In this document: positions 18,901-31,578 of the stretch, in pieces
Position numbering within the stretch: the stretch's first letter is position 1
Layout of the letters: the number at the start of each line of letters is the position of its first letter
Position numbers and translations under genes: made by a program
Notes under the pieces: generated by a model
The model's database searches: none
Seen by the model: the letters and a program-made list of their open reading frames with translations, nothing else
Told to the model about the DNA's origin: nothing
From: Russula earlei
Taxonomy: Eukaryota; Basidiomycota; Agaricomycetes; Russulales; Russulaceae
Length of the DNA: 64,000 nucleotides
Assembly (NCBI GenBank): GCA_025769875.1
Contig: JAGFNK010000147.1
Span: 1-64,000 of the forward strand
Direction: 5' to 3'

Positions 18901-21624
18901 TCACGGAACGTGAGCCGACCGACCGCGTTGCCCGCATTTTGCCCCCGACGCCGAGACAGTAGCGGCCGACGCCGACATTCGACGCACAGTCATGTCGCTG
19001 CCCCCCGAGTCCCGGTTCTGTCCAGACATGCCTGGCGATAAAATGCGATCGCCACGACGCTGGCGCGTCCCAGGGCGTACATCACTGCCTGCGCGGCGCA
19101 GTGGAGGCGTGCTGACCCCGCCAACAGGGGTAGTCATAATCCTGGACAGCGACTGCGCTGGCGCGTGGTGCCGTTTACGGCGAGTCAGCGAAGGGCGGCG
19201 GAAGATAAAGTTATTCACGGCTTCCGTGACGGAAATCGTCGGTAAATCAGGGGAGCTGCGTTTCCTCAGTCGCGAAGGTAGTGCGTTCGAGTTTTTCGGT
19301 TCATCGCGCGACGTACCGCGTGCCGAAACCGAGGGACCGTCCCTTGAGCGTGAGCGTGAGCGAGCCCGCGGACTCGGGCTTCGTTCCAGTGCATGTATGG
19401 GTACCGGTGGCGGAGGCGGAGGCGAATTGCCTAGAATCGAGGAGAACGAGGAGCGTGACGAATGCGAGCGGAAAAATCGACTAGATGCAAGCTCAGAGGA
19501 TTGCGGTGAGGACGATATGCTAGGACGTCGTGGGTGTGAGCCTACGCCAAGACTTTTTGAGGAGGCGTTCGCTCCAGAGGGCATGTAGGTAACGGTGGGC
19601 GAATGGCCGTCGTCATGAAGCGCTACTCCGCTCGCTGACTGGTTTGGTTCAATGCCCTGGCAAACATCGCTCCCTCTATCTCTGTTCGCGTTTTCCAAGG
19701 GCAGCTGCATCTCAAATGCTGATTGTGGCGGGAGGGGGGGCAATTCCGTGGGCATTGGGGGTAACGGGGGCGGCGTATTGGCTGACTGAAAGCGCTCGCG
19801 CAAGCCACCGGCGCTGATGCGCTTTACGAGTCTCCAGAGTCTCGCCCCCGTATTTGTGTCATCCTTCTCCTGCCCTTTTCTCTTGTTTTTGCTCTTCGCA
19901 TGAGCGAGACCCATAGTCGATTCACCTTGTGTAGAGTTTCCCGCAAGATTTTGCCCACTCCGAACAGGCGAATCAATCGACAATTCAAGAGAACCGAGTT
20001 TTCGCTTTGCTTTGGGTGGGCTGAAAGACCGTTGGCGTTCATGTCGATCGTCGTTAGTTCGGCGACGGTCTGTCTGATCCCCTTCTCCATCAGCGTGCCC
20101 GCGTCCCTGATGTGCTCCAGCGCCAGAGACGGCGGCCAACCCACGAAGGAAGCGCGCAGAGACTTTTCTTGTGAGCGACCTGATCGGCAGGCCTGCACCC
20201 GCAGAAGCCGATTGGACGGCGGAAGCTGCAGCCTGATCGTGGGCATGGCATAACTCTTCTTGGGCGCTGTCCACCATGACGAAGCTGTCAGGAAAGCCAT
20301 CAAGTCCAGAACTATGCGACGTAGTCTCGGCAGTTGGGGTTGCATCTTGCTCAGATGCATGAAACGGTGGGGAGCGCACTGGGATGATGGGCAATAGTTT
20401 CTCGGTGTGAATAGCTATCGCAAGGGCCTCACGGCGCCTGTCGTGCTCTTTGTACGCCTGTGCAATGGCGCCGGCAGGGGTCAGCCTGCCTGAAGGTGAA
20501 GAAGCGGGCACGGCAGCACAGCCTCCTATCAAACTTTCTGGTGTAAGGGAGCGCGGGCTGCGTGATGGAGCGGCTGTGGCTGGAGGGTGGAAGGTGGGCT
20601 GCAACTGAGATGAAATTGGGGTGTCGCTCGCCGAGCGAGTCGCATGAGTCAGCCCAGAGCAAAGCTTCTTCCTTTGCAGGTTGTTGGGCCGCTGCTGTAC
20701 TGACTGTGGATGGGGTGCAAGTATTTGTTCCGGTCTGGGAGGTGGGTCGGGAGGACCACTAATGAGTTTAGGATGAGTGGTTACCCCCACCTTACTCGGC
20801 CATGCCTTGCTCGGGTTGCGCGGAGAGCGAGGAAGAGTATGAGACTCGGGGTCTGACGCAATGGAAAGGTTTGAAACAACACTTGCTGCGGCCGGCTTGC
20901 TGAGTAAACGCTTGAGGTCCAAGCGAGAGGGGTGAAGTGGACTCGGCGAACGTTCAAAGCTACACTCGTCAGAGATACTGTCGCCCAGAGAGTGATTGGG
21001 AGAGTCGGCAGATGCGAGTCGCACCGTTACGGTTGAAAGGCGCCCCTCGTGCGTCGAAGAGACGTCGAGATGGCAATATGCACGTGGTGTACGTGAAACG
21101 AGGCCAGAGTCAGACCCGGTGTCAAACATTGTTTTGGAGCGCGAAGACGACGCAGAAGGGGAAGGTGTGCTGGGAAGAGAGTCCTGCTGTCCGAGATTTG
21201 GGCGAAGTATATTCCGTTGCCTCCCCAGCACGAATGAAGCACTGTCGCCTGGCTCGGCAGTGAGGGGGGGGTGTAGATCCTTGCGACGATTCAGACGGCG
21301 ATCTCAAATCTTGAATCGCTGCGTAAAGTGAGTAAGTTAACAAAGATGCATGACGCATAACACAGCGCTCGTACCGGAAGGGAGGGGTGAGCTTGGCCGG
21401 GGAACGAGAGAGGATACGGGAGCCTGAGACGGCTTATACTGAGCAGGGGGGGCGTCGGAAGTGGAAGCAAGAGGTAGTGAAGGAGATGAAGAATTGAAGT
21501 GGGATCGTGATAGGGATCTTTGAGATCCGGATGGGCGATAGCGAGTACGAATACTCGTTGTTGAGGAAGATCGCCTGAGGCGATACTCATAAAGTTCTTG
21601 GTCGGGCGAGGCAAAAAAAGCCAT
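18901..21624 (-). CDS. unrecognised Ser/Pro-rich, mostly disordered protein
   Basis: I do not recognise this protein of about 850 residues. It begins MAFFASPDQELYEYRLRRSS at 21624. One intron (about 21306-21375) follows a Ser/Pro-rich exon of about 85 codons, and the rest is a single long exon. The composition is Ser, Pro, Arg and charged residues throughout, with short clusters such as RSRSRSRDGPSVS and PPPPPPVPIHA. No transmembrane segment or known domain is visible. An extra C in a C8 run (21264-21271) separates exon 2 from the long frame, so the true start of the long part lies upstream of its first ATG at 21231. Such proteins are often scaffolds or kinase targets, but that is only a guess. 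The gene is divergent from anoctamin. Confidence 0.6.
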
Positions 21625-22568
21625 GCGAGAATTGGATATGTAATTAGCCGGAGCGGCGAGAGATACGAGAAGTGGGCCTGATCAACACTGCACAAGAAAC
21701 CAGGTGATCGTGTCTAGTCGGGAGGGGCGTCAACTACGTGAGTGATCCAGGGATTGCCTGTAGGAGAAACGTCAGCAGGAAGGACGAGACGACGATCGAA
21801 CAGATGATGATCTTTACGTACATATATATATCTAGAAAACAGAAAGCTGAGACAACAAAGCGCTCCGTCACGGATGGGGAGGATATTTGGGGACGGGAAG
21901 GGTTGTGGAGGAGGTGCAGATGTGAGAAAACCTAATCCTGAGGAGATGACGTGGAAGTAGTAGACAAACAATAAATTTCGGGTTTATCGAGAATGATGAT
22001 GAGCTCCACAGAGGCCAGATGGGGCTAACTGAGACCTGAAAGAAAGCAGGAAGGAGACGGGTCCAGAGTGCCCGAGAGAGGATGAAATGGTGCACGCAGT
22101 GCGATGTTGGTTGTAGATAAAGAGCGGAAGGGTGAAAAGAGGGTGTGGAGAAAGGAGAGTGGAGAACTGGACACGTGGAGGGGAGCGTTTCCAGAAAGGA
22201 GCGAGGAAGGGCAGGACGAGCCTAAGATTATGCGGGTTGAGCGGCAAAGGGCGAGGGGGAGGGGAAAGGCAGGATAGGATAGGATAGGATAGGATAGGAT
22301 AGAATAGCCAAGCGCGGGGGGGAGGTCTCGCTGGAAAGGCCAAATGTGGATAGAACGGGAGTTACCTCGCCTGGGCACCTGGGCCTGTCCTCGGGATCGG
22401 GGAAGGATGAGCGAGGTCGGGTTCAACTTCAACGCGCGAATCCTCGTCGCCGTTTCGATGGCAACACAACACTCGCGGCCAGTCCGGACCGGTGACCAAT
22501 CCAGATGGATCTCTTGTCACGCCACGTCACAGGCACGGCGATATCGGGCATCGCCTCCTCTCTAATTG
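21625..22568. promoter_or_regulatory. divergent promoter region, Ser-rich gene / anoctamin
   Basis: This 944-bp spacer between two start codons shows no gene. It holds a microsatellite of about six AGGAT units (22271-22302), a CACGTG box (22172-22177), and long purine-rich stretches on the plus strand, which are CT-rich leader-like sequence for the minus-strand gene. Confidence 0.5.
22271..22302. repeat. (AGGAT)n microsatellite
   Basis: About six tandem AGGAT units lie in the divergent promoter upstream of the anoctamin gene. Confidence 0.9.
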
Positions 22569-25062
22569 ATGCACCGTCACGTCGACCTCGTCATCGTCTT
22601 CAGAGCCACCTCTCTTTCCAATCACTTCTCGAAACAAAAAGCCAGGCAAGAGGCACAAGAGGCAGAGGACCAGTACTCTCGTCTTCTTCAAACCCTTCGC
22701 AATGCCGGCCTCTATGCAGTAGGCAGGCGAGGCGAGCATAACGGTCAACTCATCGTCCTTGTCTCTTGTTCCACCCAGCGACTATACCTCCTTTTGCAAC
22801 ATGAACGGTAAGTTTCCTCCTTCATTGGCTCGCCTCTCTCGACTGGTCGTCTCTACAGCCATTCAGACGTCCTTCGTGGGCTCTCAAATTGTGCCTTGGA
22901 CTTCAACCCGAGCGCCATTAAACCTGCCGAACGACTCCGCCTCGTGCATACATATGTAACAGCCACATCTCCAGACGGCGGTCTTGGTATACACCCCGAC
23001 AACGATGATTGGCCTCGCGTAGAATCCATCATGGCCCTTCACGACCCACAATATAATCATCTCTGGATTCGCTCGGTCACAAAGACCTTTGATGTTGGTC
23101 ATGAGAGTCTGGATTTTATCCGTGGCCAGGTAAGTGTCTTCACCTCAAACACGTGGCATCCCCTCACCCTTCCAGTTTGGCGAGGCCGTCGCGCTCTACT
23201 TTGCGTTTCTTGCCTCCTACACCCATTCCCTCATCTTTATCTCCATCGCCGGCATTGTTACTCGCTACTTCGGGCATGCTTATTCCATCCTTTTCTCCTC
23301 TCTCCTCTTCCTCTGGTCCGTTGTCTTCGTCGAGTATTGGCGCGTTCGTGAGCGCCTTTATGCCGTCTCGTGGGGTTGTCTCGGCTCAGTACGCGTTGAA
23401 AACCATCTCCCGCATTATGTGGAGGACCATGCGTGGTGGAAACGCGAGCTGAAAATCCTTGTCAGCGTTCCCGTCATTGCCCTCTTTGCGAGCATCCTTG
23501 CCGTCCTTCTCACCGCCATCTTCATATTCGAAGCCTTCGTGACCACGATTTACACCGGTCCTGGCCACGAATACCTCGTAAGGCTATCCTTTTAACCGTT
23601 TCTCATCATACCTGACCTAGCTCCTTCAGTCATTTGTCCCGACGGTCTTTCTCGTTGCGGTCATCCCTCGCTTCCTCGCAATCTATCAGACACGTGTACA
23701 AAGCCTGACTCGATGGGAGAACCACAAGCATCGGTCCTCGTTTGATGCTTCCCTCACCATAAAGACATTCGCTCTCACCTCCATTGTCTCATTCCTTGAC
23801 CTGGCTCTGACCGCATTTATCTATGTTCCTTACGGCGAGGCGGTCATGAACACCGTCCAACAAGTTGTCACCTCTTATTCCCACTCGTCCCATACTCGCT
23901 TACACACCACCGAAAAGAGTGGACATGCTTTATTTGTATCCGACGCAAGTGCAGCCCGCGCCAAGCTCAGTCGTTCGCGTCTTGAGAAGCAGCTGTTCGC
24001 ACACACCGTCACCAATCAGGCGACCACCTTTTTCATTGAAGTTGGACTACCATTCCTCACGCGCGCGTTCACCTCGGTCCGCTCACGCAAGCGTCTGCTT
24101 TCCTTGTCTGGTTCAGGCAACTCGAGGAAAAAGCGAGTCGGGTTCGACGACGAGAAGAGTGGGGCAGCGCGCGATGAGCGCGAATTCCTTGAACGCATAC
24201 GCAGGGAAGTATCCCTACCCCAATTTGACCTCTTCGAGGACTATAACGAGATGGTGACCCAGTTTGGCTACGTCGCCCTATGGTCGACTATCTGGCCACT
24301 GGCTCCCTGTGAGTACTTTTCCGCCTGCTTGAGGACGAGTGTCTGACACATATGCCTTCTCCTTGCCTTCATTTGTCAGTGATGTCCCTGCTCAACAATA
24401 TCGTCGAGTTCCCCTCTGACGCATTCAAAATTGTCACACACTTCCGTCACCCACTCCCAACGCGGACCGATACGATCGGCCCTTGGCTCGACTGCCTCTC
24501 CTTCCTTGCCTGGCTTTCCGCCTTGACCAACTCGGCCCTGGTCTACCTTTTCCACCCGCGCGCAGGAACTGAAGCAACGGTACCGGCAGCGGCAGCGGGA
24601 GACGGAGGCCTGGACGCGCTGCAGCTCTCTGCCACACCCGGGGTGGGAAGTGCGGAGACTGAGAAGACCCGGACGCACGAGGTCCTCGTGCGCGCGCTGT
24701 TCATCGCGCTTGCGGCTAGCCACGGGTTCATCATCCTACGCGCGGTTGTGCGGCACGTGCTCAAACGTGCGCTGTGGGACAGGAGCCCCGAGAAAGCGTT
24801 TTTGTTGGCTGAGGCGCGTCAAGTTAAGGAGCGGTATCTGCAGAGCGTTGAGGGCACGCTTCCAGCGGTCCCGGACGTGGTCTTCTCGGGCGACGCGAAC
24901 GCGACTAGGAGTCCCGACGCCTGTGCGGAACCGAAGGCGGCTACACTGGCTCCTCCGGCCGAAGGACAGACGAGATCTCCGCCGTTGACGCCGTTGCCCG
25001 ATGCTTTCTGGCAATTTGATGAAGGGCTGGACGAGATCCGCAAAGGTATCAAGGAGGCGTGA
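22569..25062 (+). CDS. anoctamin/TMEM16-family membrane protein (Ist2-like)
   Basis: This is a multipass membrane protein of the TMEM16 family. Fungal members act as lipid scramblases or as ER-plasma membrane tethers. The start at 22569 opens MHRHVDLVIVF; the exon-1 block RLLQTLRNAGLYAVGRRGE is typical of fungal members. Exon 2 has IMALHDPQYNHLWIRS, then the first membrane span and the hallmark VVFVEYWRVRERLYAVSWG. Further hydrophobic segments follow (IALFASILAVLLTAIFIF; SIVSFLDLALTAFIYV), then FGYVALWSTIWPLAPLMSLL and LNNIVEFPSDAFKIV, the conserved C-terminal core. About five short introns are spliced. The C-terminal tail is cytosolic and short, without the long basic tether of yeast Ist2. 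Whether it is a scramblase or a tether cannot be told from the sequence. Confidence 0.9.
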
Positions 25063-25774
25063 TATCTCTGTGATAGGCGAGGGATCACGATGGGACGAGA
25101 GATTAATCTGATATTGATGTGCCGGATGATGGTGTGCTGTAAGGCCCAGCGGGTTTGCTACGTACTGTACTGTATGTCACCTCACCCGTCTGCTATGATC
25201 GCTTGTGTATTCATCATGTACATACATGTTTTACTTGTATGCGAGGTGTTGTGTGCGTGTGTGCCGTGGTGCCAACGCTGAGTTCTTGGGTTGACGGCAG
25301 CGGCATCAAGCCAAGAACTTACCAACTCCTGGCATCTCCCGTTCAACGGTATCATCAAGTTGAAGGGAAAGGGACATCTCTCCGTGATATATCATTTGGA
25401 CACGCATAGAACAAGCAAGGGCAAGAAAGAACAAAGCAACGACAGAAGGCGTAACATAGCAAGGGTTCAAGCGACCCAGTTCGTTCGTTCGTTCGACCGA
25501 CGAAACGCGATCCCTCCAGCCGAATAAGTCCCTGCCGTCCCTACCTTCCGCGACATTATACAACAAACGCTCCCGACACGATACGACTTTTCATAAATGG
25601 TCCCCCCCCCCCCCTTTCCCCTTCCCCCTCCGAGAAAAAAAAAAAAATACCCAAGTCACCGCATCTCAATCGTGGGAGGGGCGGCGGCGCGAGGAAGGGA
25701 ATGCGCCGCAAGTCCCCCAAACCAAGGAAAAGCCCACGCACGCACGCACGCACGCGCTCTCCCACACACAAGGC
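25063..25774. other. convergent 3' intergenic, no gene seen
   Basis: This lies between the stop codons of anoctamin and HSE1. It contains low-complexity runs: C11 with A13 around 25600-25650, and a GCAC microsatellite at about 25735-25756. No coding signal is seen. Confidence 0.5.
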
Positions 25775-28710
25775 TCACGCGCCGACGCTCGGCTCGCCCA
25801 CGCGCATCTGCGCAAACTGGCCCGAAAGCGACGACGTCGTCTCCCACGGCGCGCGCGCTCCCACGCCGGTGGGTCCTCCCGGCCCCGCGCTCGCTGGCCC
25901 CGCGGCGCTCTCGACGGTCGGGCTGCTCGGGCCGTACGGATTCGGCAACGAGCTCTGACGCTGGGCGTGTGCGATGAATTCTGGCGACGAGCCGGGGCCC
26001 GCGCCTGAAAAAGCCGTCGCTGAAAAAGCCGCTGGTTGCTGTTGCTGCTGTTGCTGTTGCTGCTGCTGCTCCTGTTCCCGTTGGGGTCCGTCCGTGATAC
26101 CGGGCACGGATATAAAGTACACAGAACCGGTGGGATCCGTCCCACCCTGGGCGTAGTATTGTGCCCACGCCTGCACGTTCTGGTCCGGGTACGTTAGAGT
26201 CGGGTCGTACACGAATGGCGGGCCCGCCAACGTCCGCTGCTGTTGGGCTTGCTGCTGCTGTGGTTGTGATTGTGGATGCGGTTGAGGTTGAGATTGTACA
26301 TCGCCGTGGGTTTCAGCCGGCTGGTGCGGTGTCTGCGTGTGGACTTGAGGTTGCTGTTGCGGCACCCCACTCTGCGTCTCGGGCAGCGATTGGACGGAGA
26401 GCTGCGACGGGGTCTGGTGCAACTGTGGCTGGGACTGAACAGGGGGCTGCTGCAGGGCTGGGGGTTGACCTGAAGATTGAGTCTGCAAGGGAGCCTCTGC
26501 CTGTTGGAGTTGTGACTGTGGGTAGTAGGACGCCCTCGAACTGTCCTGCGCCGGATAAGGCTGCACGTACGCCGTCTGAGGCTGAGACTGGGGCGCCTGT
26601 TGGGCTTGGGACGGAAGCTGTCCTTGAAGCTGTCGGGCCCCATAAGAGGAACTGCGAGCCAGGTTAACGCGCGGGTCCGGGATGGGGCCGCCTTGTCGCG
26701 ACTGTGAGTATGCGGTTGAGGGAGAAGTATACACGCCATATCCTGCTTGGTCGTAAACGCCCGGGTACGCATAAGCCTGTGGCTGATCAACAGGCCGACC
26801 ATAGCTGAGCGCTTGCTGTCCCTGTAAGCGCGACTCGGGCTGCGGGAACGAAGACTGTGGCTGCAGGAAAGCAGGACGCTGTTGATCATAGACTACCAAA
26901 GGTCCAACATCAGCAGCGTGAGGACACAAAGCTGGAAAGGACCTACATTCACTATGACGCGCGAGACTCTCCTCCATCATGCGGTCGAATATCGTGCGCG
27001 CTCTGACAAAGCTTTCGTTCATTGACACTAGATCGGCTGCAGAGCAAGAAAGGCAATCATTGGCTCTGTAGGCACCTCGTCCGCGACATACAGGGTCGAC
27101 GTACCGCGCTTTTGGCTGTACTTGTCAATCAGCTTGACGATCTTCGGACGAAGGGTCATGCACGAGCGATAAAGCTCTTGGATCTCCTCGTTATCGGCAA
27201 GATTATCTTTGGCCGGGTCAAGAGCGCGCAGCATCGTCAACAACCGATCAACGTTGGCCGCCTGTGAAAACACGGCAGCTTCCTGTTGTGCTTCGGCAGC
27301 CAACTCGGCTGGTGTGGGTTCTGGAAGAGGTTCCTAAGCGCCGCAAGAAGGTGAGCGCCGGTACCGGTAAGGACGGATGTTGGAGATGAACGCACGACAT
27401 AGTTGACAGGGAAGATGCCGGTGCGATTCCTCAGTTGTCCTCGCCACCAATCCTTGTATTCACGATTCACGACCTTGATGATGTCACCTTTTTCAAACGC
27501 TAGCTCGTTGGGCTCAGTGGGTTCGAACGAGTGCAGCGCGCGGACGCGCGTCACAGCATAAATCTCCGCAGCAGAGATAGATGGCGCGGGCGACGTTGAT
27601 ACCGCTGGGCTGGGTTGAGAGGGTGGGTCGAGGGCGGCGGCCGAGGTCATTGTCGTTTGAGCATGGGACTCCGTAGAAGGGACGTAGCCGCTGGAATGTG
27701 ACTGGTGGGACGGCGCGGTAGCGGAAGAAGACGAGGAGGAAGGCGGGGCAGGCTGTGGGTGTGGGTGTGGGGCTGTGCTCGCCTTGGCAGTCGCTTGGGT
27801 GCTCGCTTGTGAGCCCGAGCCGCCCGCACCGCTTGACGATGCGAGGGAGTACTCGTTCCAGTTTCTGCGGCCACCCTTGTCCTGTATGGAGAGCTCGAGC
27901 ACGCGCTGTAGCTCCTCTTCCTCGCGCCTGCGCGCCTCTTCGTCGTTGGAGGGCGGAGGCTCATCATTGTGTTCGAATTTATAATCTATATGGAGGGCTA
28001 GATGAGCACCGATAGAAGGGTGGGACGAGAGCGCAGCTGGTACTCTTTGCCTTGAGGCCCTGATAGCACTCTTCCATGATGCCGAGATTCGGGTCGTTCT
28101 CAAAGTCCTCGGTCCACATCGCGACGAGCATGAGGGTTCGATTCCTGACCTTGTCATGTGTCGTCTATACGGTGGAGAGGTGGGGGGGGGGGGGCGGCCG
28201 TCAGAAGCCTCGTTCGCAGGAAGGGAGGACGCCAAAAAAAAAAAAAAGGATGCGCACGCGATCGGTGATTATCCTCTCCAACGCCTGAGTGAACGCTCTC
28301 GATGCGATTTCGCTGTGGAGCTCCTTGGTGCAGTTCTTTGACAGCGACTCGGCGAGAGTGAGCGAGTAGAGTTGTACGTTCGGGTTCCGGTGAGCGAGGC
28401 GCTTGAGGATGGCCGCGATGACGTTCCGTGCGCTATCAAAGGTGCCGATGAGTGTGCGCGCGATCGCGAGAGTGGGGAGTCGAGGCCGAGGAGAGAAACT
28501 GACCCTTGCTCACCCTCTTCCTGTACTTTGTCGCACAAGTTTAGGATGAGCTCCCAGTTCTCGCTAGTCAGGGTCTCATCGGTCGCTTTCCCTTTTTTTT
28601 TTTTTTTTCGATGTGGGCAAGCGTAAAGACGGAGGGATGGGTGTTAGGAGTGGGTGTGTGGACGTACCGACGATGTCGTCGTATGGATTTGCGGGTGCGG
28701 TTTTGAACAT
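25775..28710 (-). CDS. HSE1: ESCRT-0 subunit Hse1 (STAM-like; VHS-UIM-SH3-GAT)
   Basis: With Vps27 this protein recognises ubiquitinated cargo on endosomes and hands it to the ESCRT machinery. It starts at 28710 with MFKTAPANPYDDIV. The VHS domain is spread over short exons (LTSENWELILNLCDKVQEE, NPNVQLYSLTLAESLSKNC, NRTLMLVAMWTEDFENDP). A UIM follows (EEELQRVLELSIQD), then an SH3 domain (VRALHSFEPTEPNELAFEKG, DWWRGQLRNRTGIFPVNYV) and a GAT segment (DNEEIQELYRSCMTL, IVKLIDKYSQKR). The intron after KYSQKR joins ADLVSMNESFVRARTIFDRM. The last roughly 380 residues are Gln/Pro-rich, with one Q run of about 13. One VHS intron contains a T16 tract. The gene is divergent from MMS2. Confidence 0.93.
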
Positions 28711-29503
28711 GAGATTGTAAGTGTCAAAGGATGTCGAAGACGTATAAATAACGGTTGGGAAGAGAAATAACGGATTAAGAGGCCTTTGTCGGTGCTGCGG
28801 AGGAAAGCTGGGCCAAGACGGGTCCCTCGCCCGGATCAAGTAACGCAACGACCCCACCCCGACTCGCAGCGCTCTATCATATATGTACCCGTGCAACACA
28901 CTCAAAATTATTGCCGCACAAAGCTCACTCGTAGATTTCGTTCTGGTGATCCGGAAATCCGAGAGTGCCGAAATCATCACGCAAGCCCACTTCTTGCATC
29001 GCCTCCCCTCCTGTTAAGCTGCGCTTCTCGTTACGTGACACATCCCCCCACGTCTTCCACGTCCCCACTTTCCCTGTCGCTCGTTTCCCGGTCGAGGGAG
29101 CGATGGAGCGATGGCGTGGGTATGAGTGGGAGAGTGGAACGACGACCTGCCTCACGTTCTTTGCCGACGCTGTCCCTATCTGTGATAATGATAGTGACAG
29201 GCAGGAACAGATCCTGATGGAAGTGATTAGAAGAATTTCTCTCGGCCCTCCCGTCTGGCGAAAAGTTTGCATGCTGAAATCGCAAGGCAACTCGTGAACA
29301 AGGCAAATCATCTTCCCTGGGACGGAGATGAGGGTGGCGGTGGGCCGTGAAATCTTTATTAATAAATAAAGGGGGGCCCATCTATCTCCCCCAATCGGTC
29401 CGGTCCGGTCCAGTGCAGATATCACTCATTCCACCGCACTGCATACGACATTCACAATCTACGCTACACCACCGCAGATTCAACAGAAAAGAATAACAGA
29501 TCC
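28711..29503. promoter_or_regulatory. divergent promoter region HSE1 / MMS2
   Basis: This 793-bp spacer separates two start codons. No coding signal is seen. A TACGTGAC element lies near 29033, and an AT-rich patch (29355-29370) may mark the MMS2 promoter. Confidence 0.4.
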
Positions 29504-30302
29504 ATGGCCAAGGGTATGTGATACCCGCCACCTTACGTTCAACGCAACCCTCCTCCTTTCCATTCTTCTCCATTCTTCCTCCTTCTCTTTCTCTATCAAT
29601 CATCACACTGATCCCAATCCCTACAAGTTCCACGCAACTTCCGCCTGCTCGAAGAGCTCGAAAAGGGCGAGAAGGGCATCGGCGACGGATCGTGCTCCTA
29701 TGGCCTCGAAGACAGCGACGATATCCTCATGTCCAACTGGAACGGCACCATCATCGGTCCAGGACATGTACGTACCCTTCCAACTCTCCCTCGCCGACAC
29801 CCAAAATATTAAAGTAAAAATAAAACTCGATCCATTTTACCCTCAACCCCACAACGCAATCGTACACGCACGCACGCCCGCACGCGCATGACAACTACCC
29901 CAAAAACCCCCGAAATCGCCATATGAAACGTAAAACGAAACGACGACGACGACAACAGACGGTGCACGAGAACCGGATCTACTCGCTCAAGATACGCTGC
30001 GGCGAGCGGTACCCCGACGGCCCGCCGACGATCCAATTCGTCTCTCGCGTCAACCTCCCCTTCGTCTCGCAAACCGACGGCAAGGTGGACCCGACCAGGT
30101 TACCCGTGCTCGCCAACTGGACCCGCAACAGTAGCATCGAGACCGTCCTCGTCGAGATCCGTCGGTCCGTGTCCCCCCCCCCCTCTCTTCTCTCTACTCC
30201 TCTCCCCCCGCCCTGCCCGTCTCACCCCTTTCCAATTCTAGAGAGATGGCATCGTTCAACAATCGCAAGCTCCCGCAGCCCTCCGAAGGCTCGACGTTCT
30301 AG
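29504..30302 (+). CDS. MMS2: ubiquitin-conjugating enzyme variant Mms2/UEV
   Basis: This is a catalytically inactive E2 variant that pairs with Ubc13 to build Lys63-linked ubiquitin chains in post-replication DNA repair. The first exon is only MAK plus one base (ATG 29504). The product continues [20 protein letters not shown], then [11 protein letters not shown], then [40 protein letters not shown] and the end [11 protein letters not shown]. There is no active-site cysteine at the E2 position, as expected for a UEV, and the length (about 140 residues) is normal. The four exons are separated by introns of about 100-180 nt, longer than most in this window. Confidence 0.94.
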
Positions 30303-31578
30303 CTAGGTCCCATGATCCCTGTTTTCTCACTTTTCGCCCACTTCACGAGACGCACGGTCCCTTCCCACACACACAGAAAGAAGATCTCGGAGATAGATTT
30401 CAGGTCCCGGATTACTCACACGCCGCGTGTAAATGTGTATGCATGCATGTGTGCAATGCAGCGTTGGAGGTTGATATTGCCCAATGCCCATGATGCTGTC
30501 TCTGTCTGTCTGTATGATGTGTGTGGTATGAGTTGTGTCGGCACGTGCGTGTGGTTGTAGGTGCATATGTATGTGTGTTTGTCTGTGTGTGTGTACACAG
30601 CCCAGATTAAGTGTTGTCAACCACCAACCAACAACCACCACGCTTGTCTCGTCTCGCGATAACGAAAGAAAAGAGTCGTCTCGAATGAAATATGCATGTG
30701 TTTCACCTCTGTTCAGCGGATCTGTCCAAACGGCATGGTCACGCATCCCGTTACCGTCGTCAGAAACAGATGGGACGGGTACAGCCGCGTTCTTCGCCAG
30801 GCCAGCCAGCCAGCCCTCTCAGGCTCGCCCTCCATCCGCCAAACGAACCCACCCGAAAACGCTCGAGACGATCGATCTCTCTCGATCTCTCTGCGATTCG
30901 CAGCAAATCGGAACCGTTCACGCCAGCCACCAATCGCAACCCGAAAATAAATATCTTTCTTTATCTTATTTGCCACGGGTAATGACGAAATAGAGGCGTT
31001 GCAATTCGCCCCGTACCTCGAGGCTTTTGTTTGCCGCGCGGTCGCCCATTGTATCGATCGTCCTCGGTCGATGACCGCGCCTTCTTGTTTCGCGTGTGTG
31101 TGTCACGGCCGTAAAACCTTGCCCTCGAGAGGCTGCGGTTCTTTGGCGTCTGCAACTTTATATATTTTATGCGCTCCTCGCTGTGCGTGAGTGATTGATT
31201 TTGTGGCAGGCACGGGCGACGACCTTGCGTCGCCAGTTGCTCATGATGATCGGCAACGTTGCGCCAAGTCTCTGGTACATCCACGCAATGCGTCGTGGGT
31301 TGGGGAGATGGCCGAGTAATAGATGGAGATCAGGTGTACAAAATCGAATACACATCCACGTGTCCACACAAATCCAGAGAGTACATGAAACCGCCACTGC
31401 GATCCGAAATAGCATTCCACAGTAAATTAAGCAAAGAGAGAGAAATGAGGAACAGAAGGGGGAGGGAGCCATGGAAGTAACAGCGAGGGATCAAAAGAGA
31501 GGCGAAATAGTAAGGTCAAGCATGTACAAGGTCACGAGTGAAGAGGACGAACAGGGGGTAGAAAGATCGCTTCGAGAC
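30303..31578. other. convergent 3' intergenic, no gene seen
   Basis: This lies between the stop codons of MMS2 and OPI1. It holds TG-rich low-complexity sequence (30440-30600). None of the open frames here resembles a known protein or has convincing splice partners. Confidence 0.45.
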
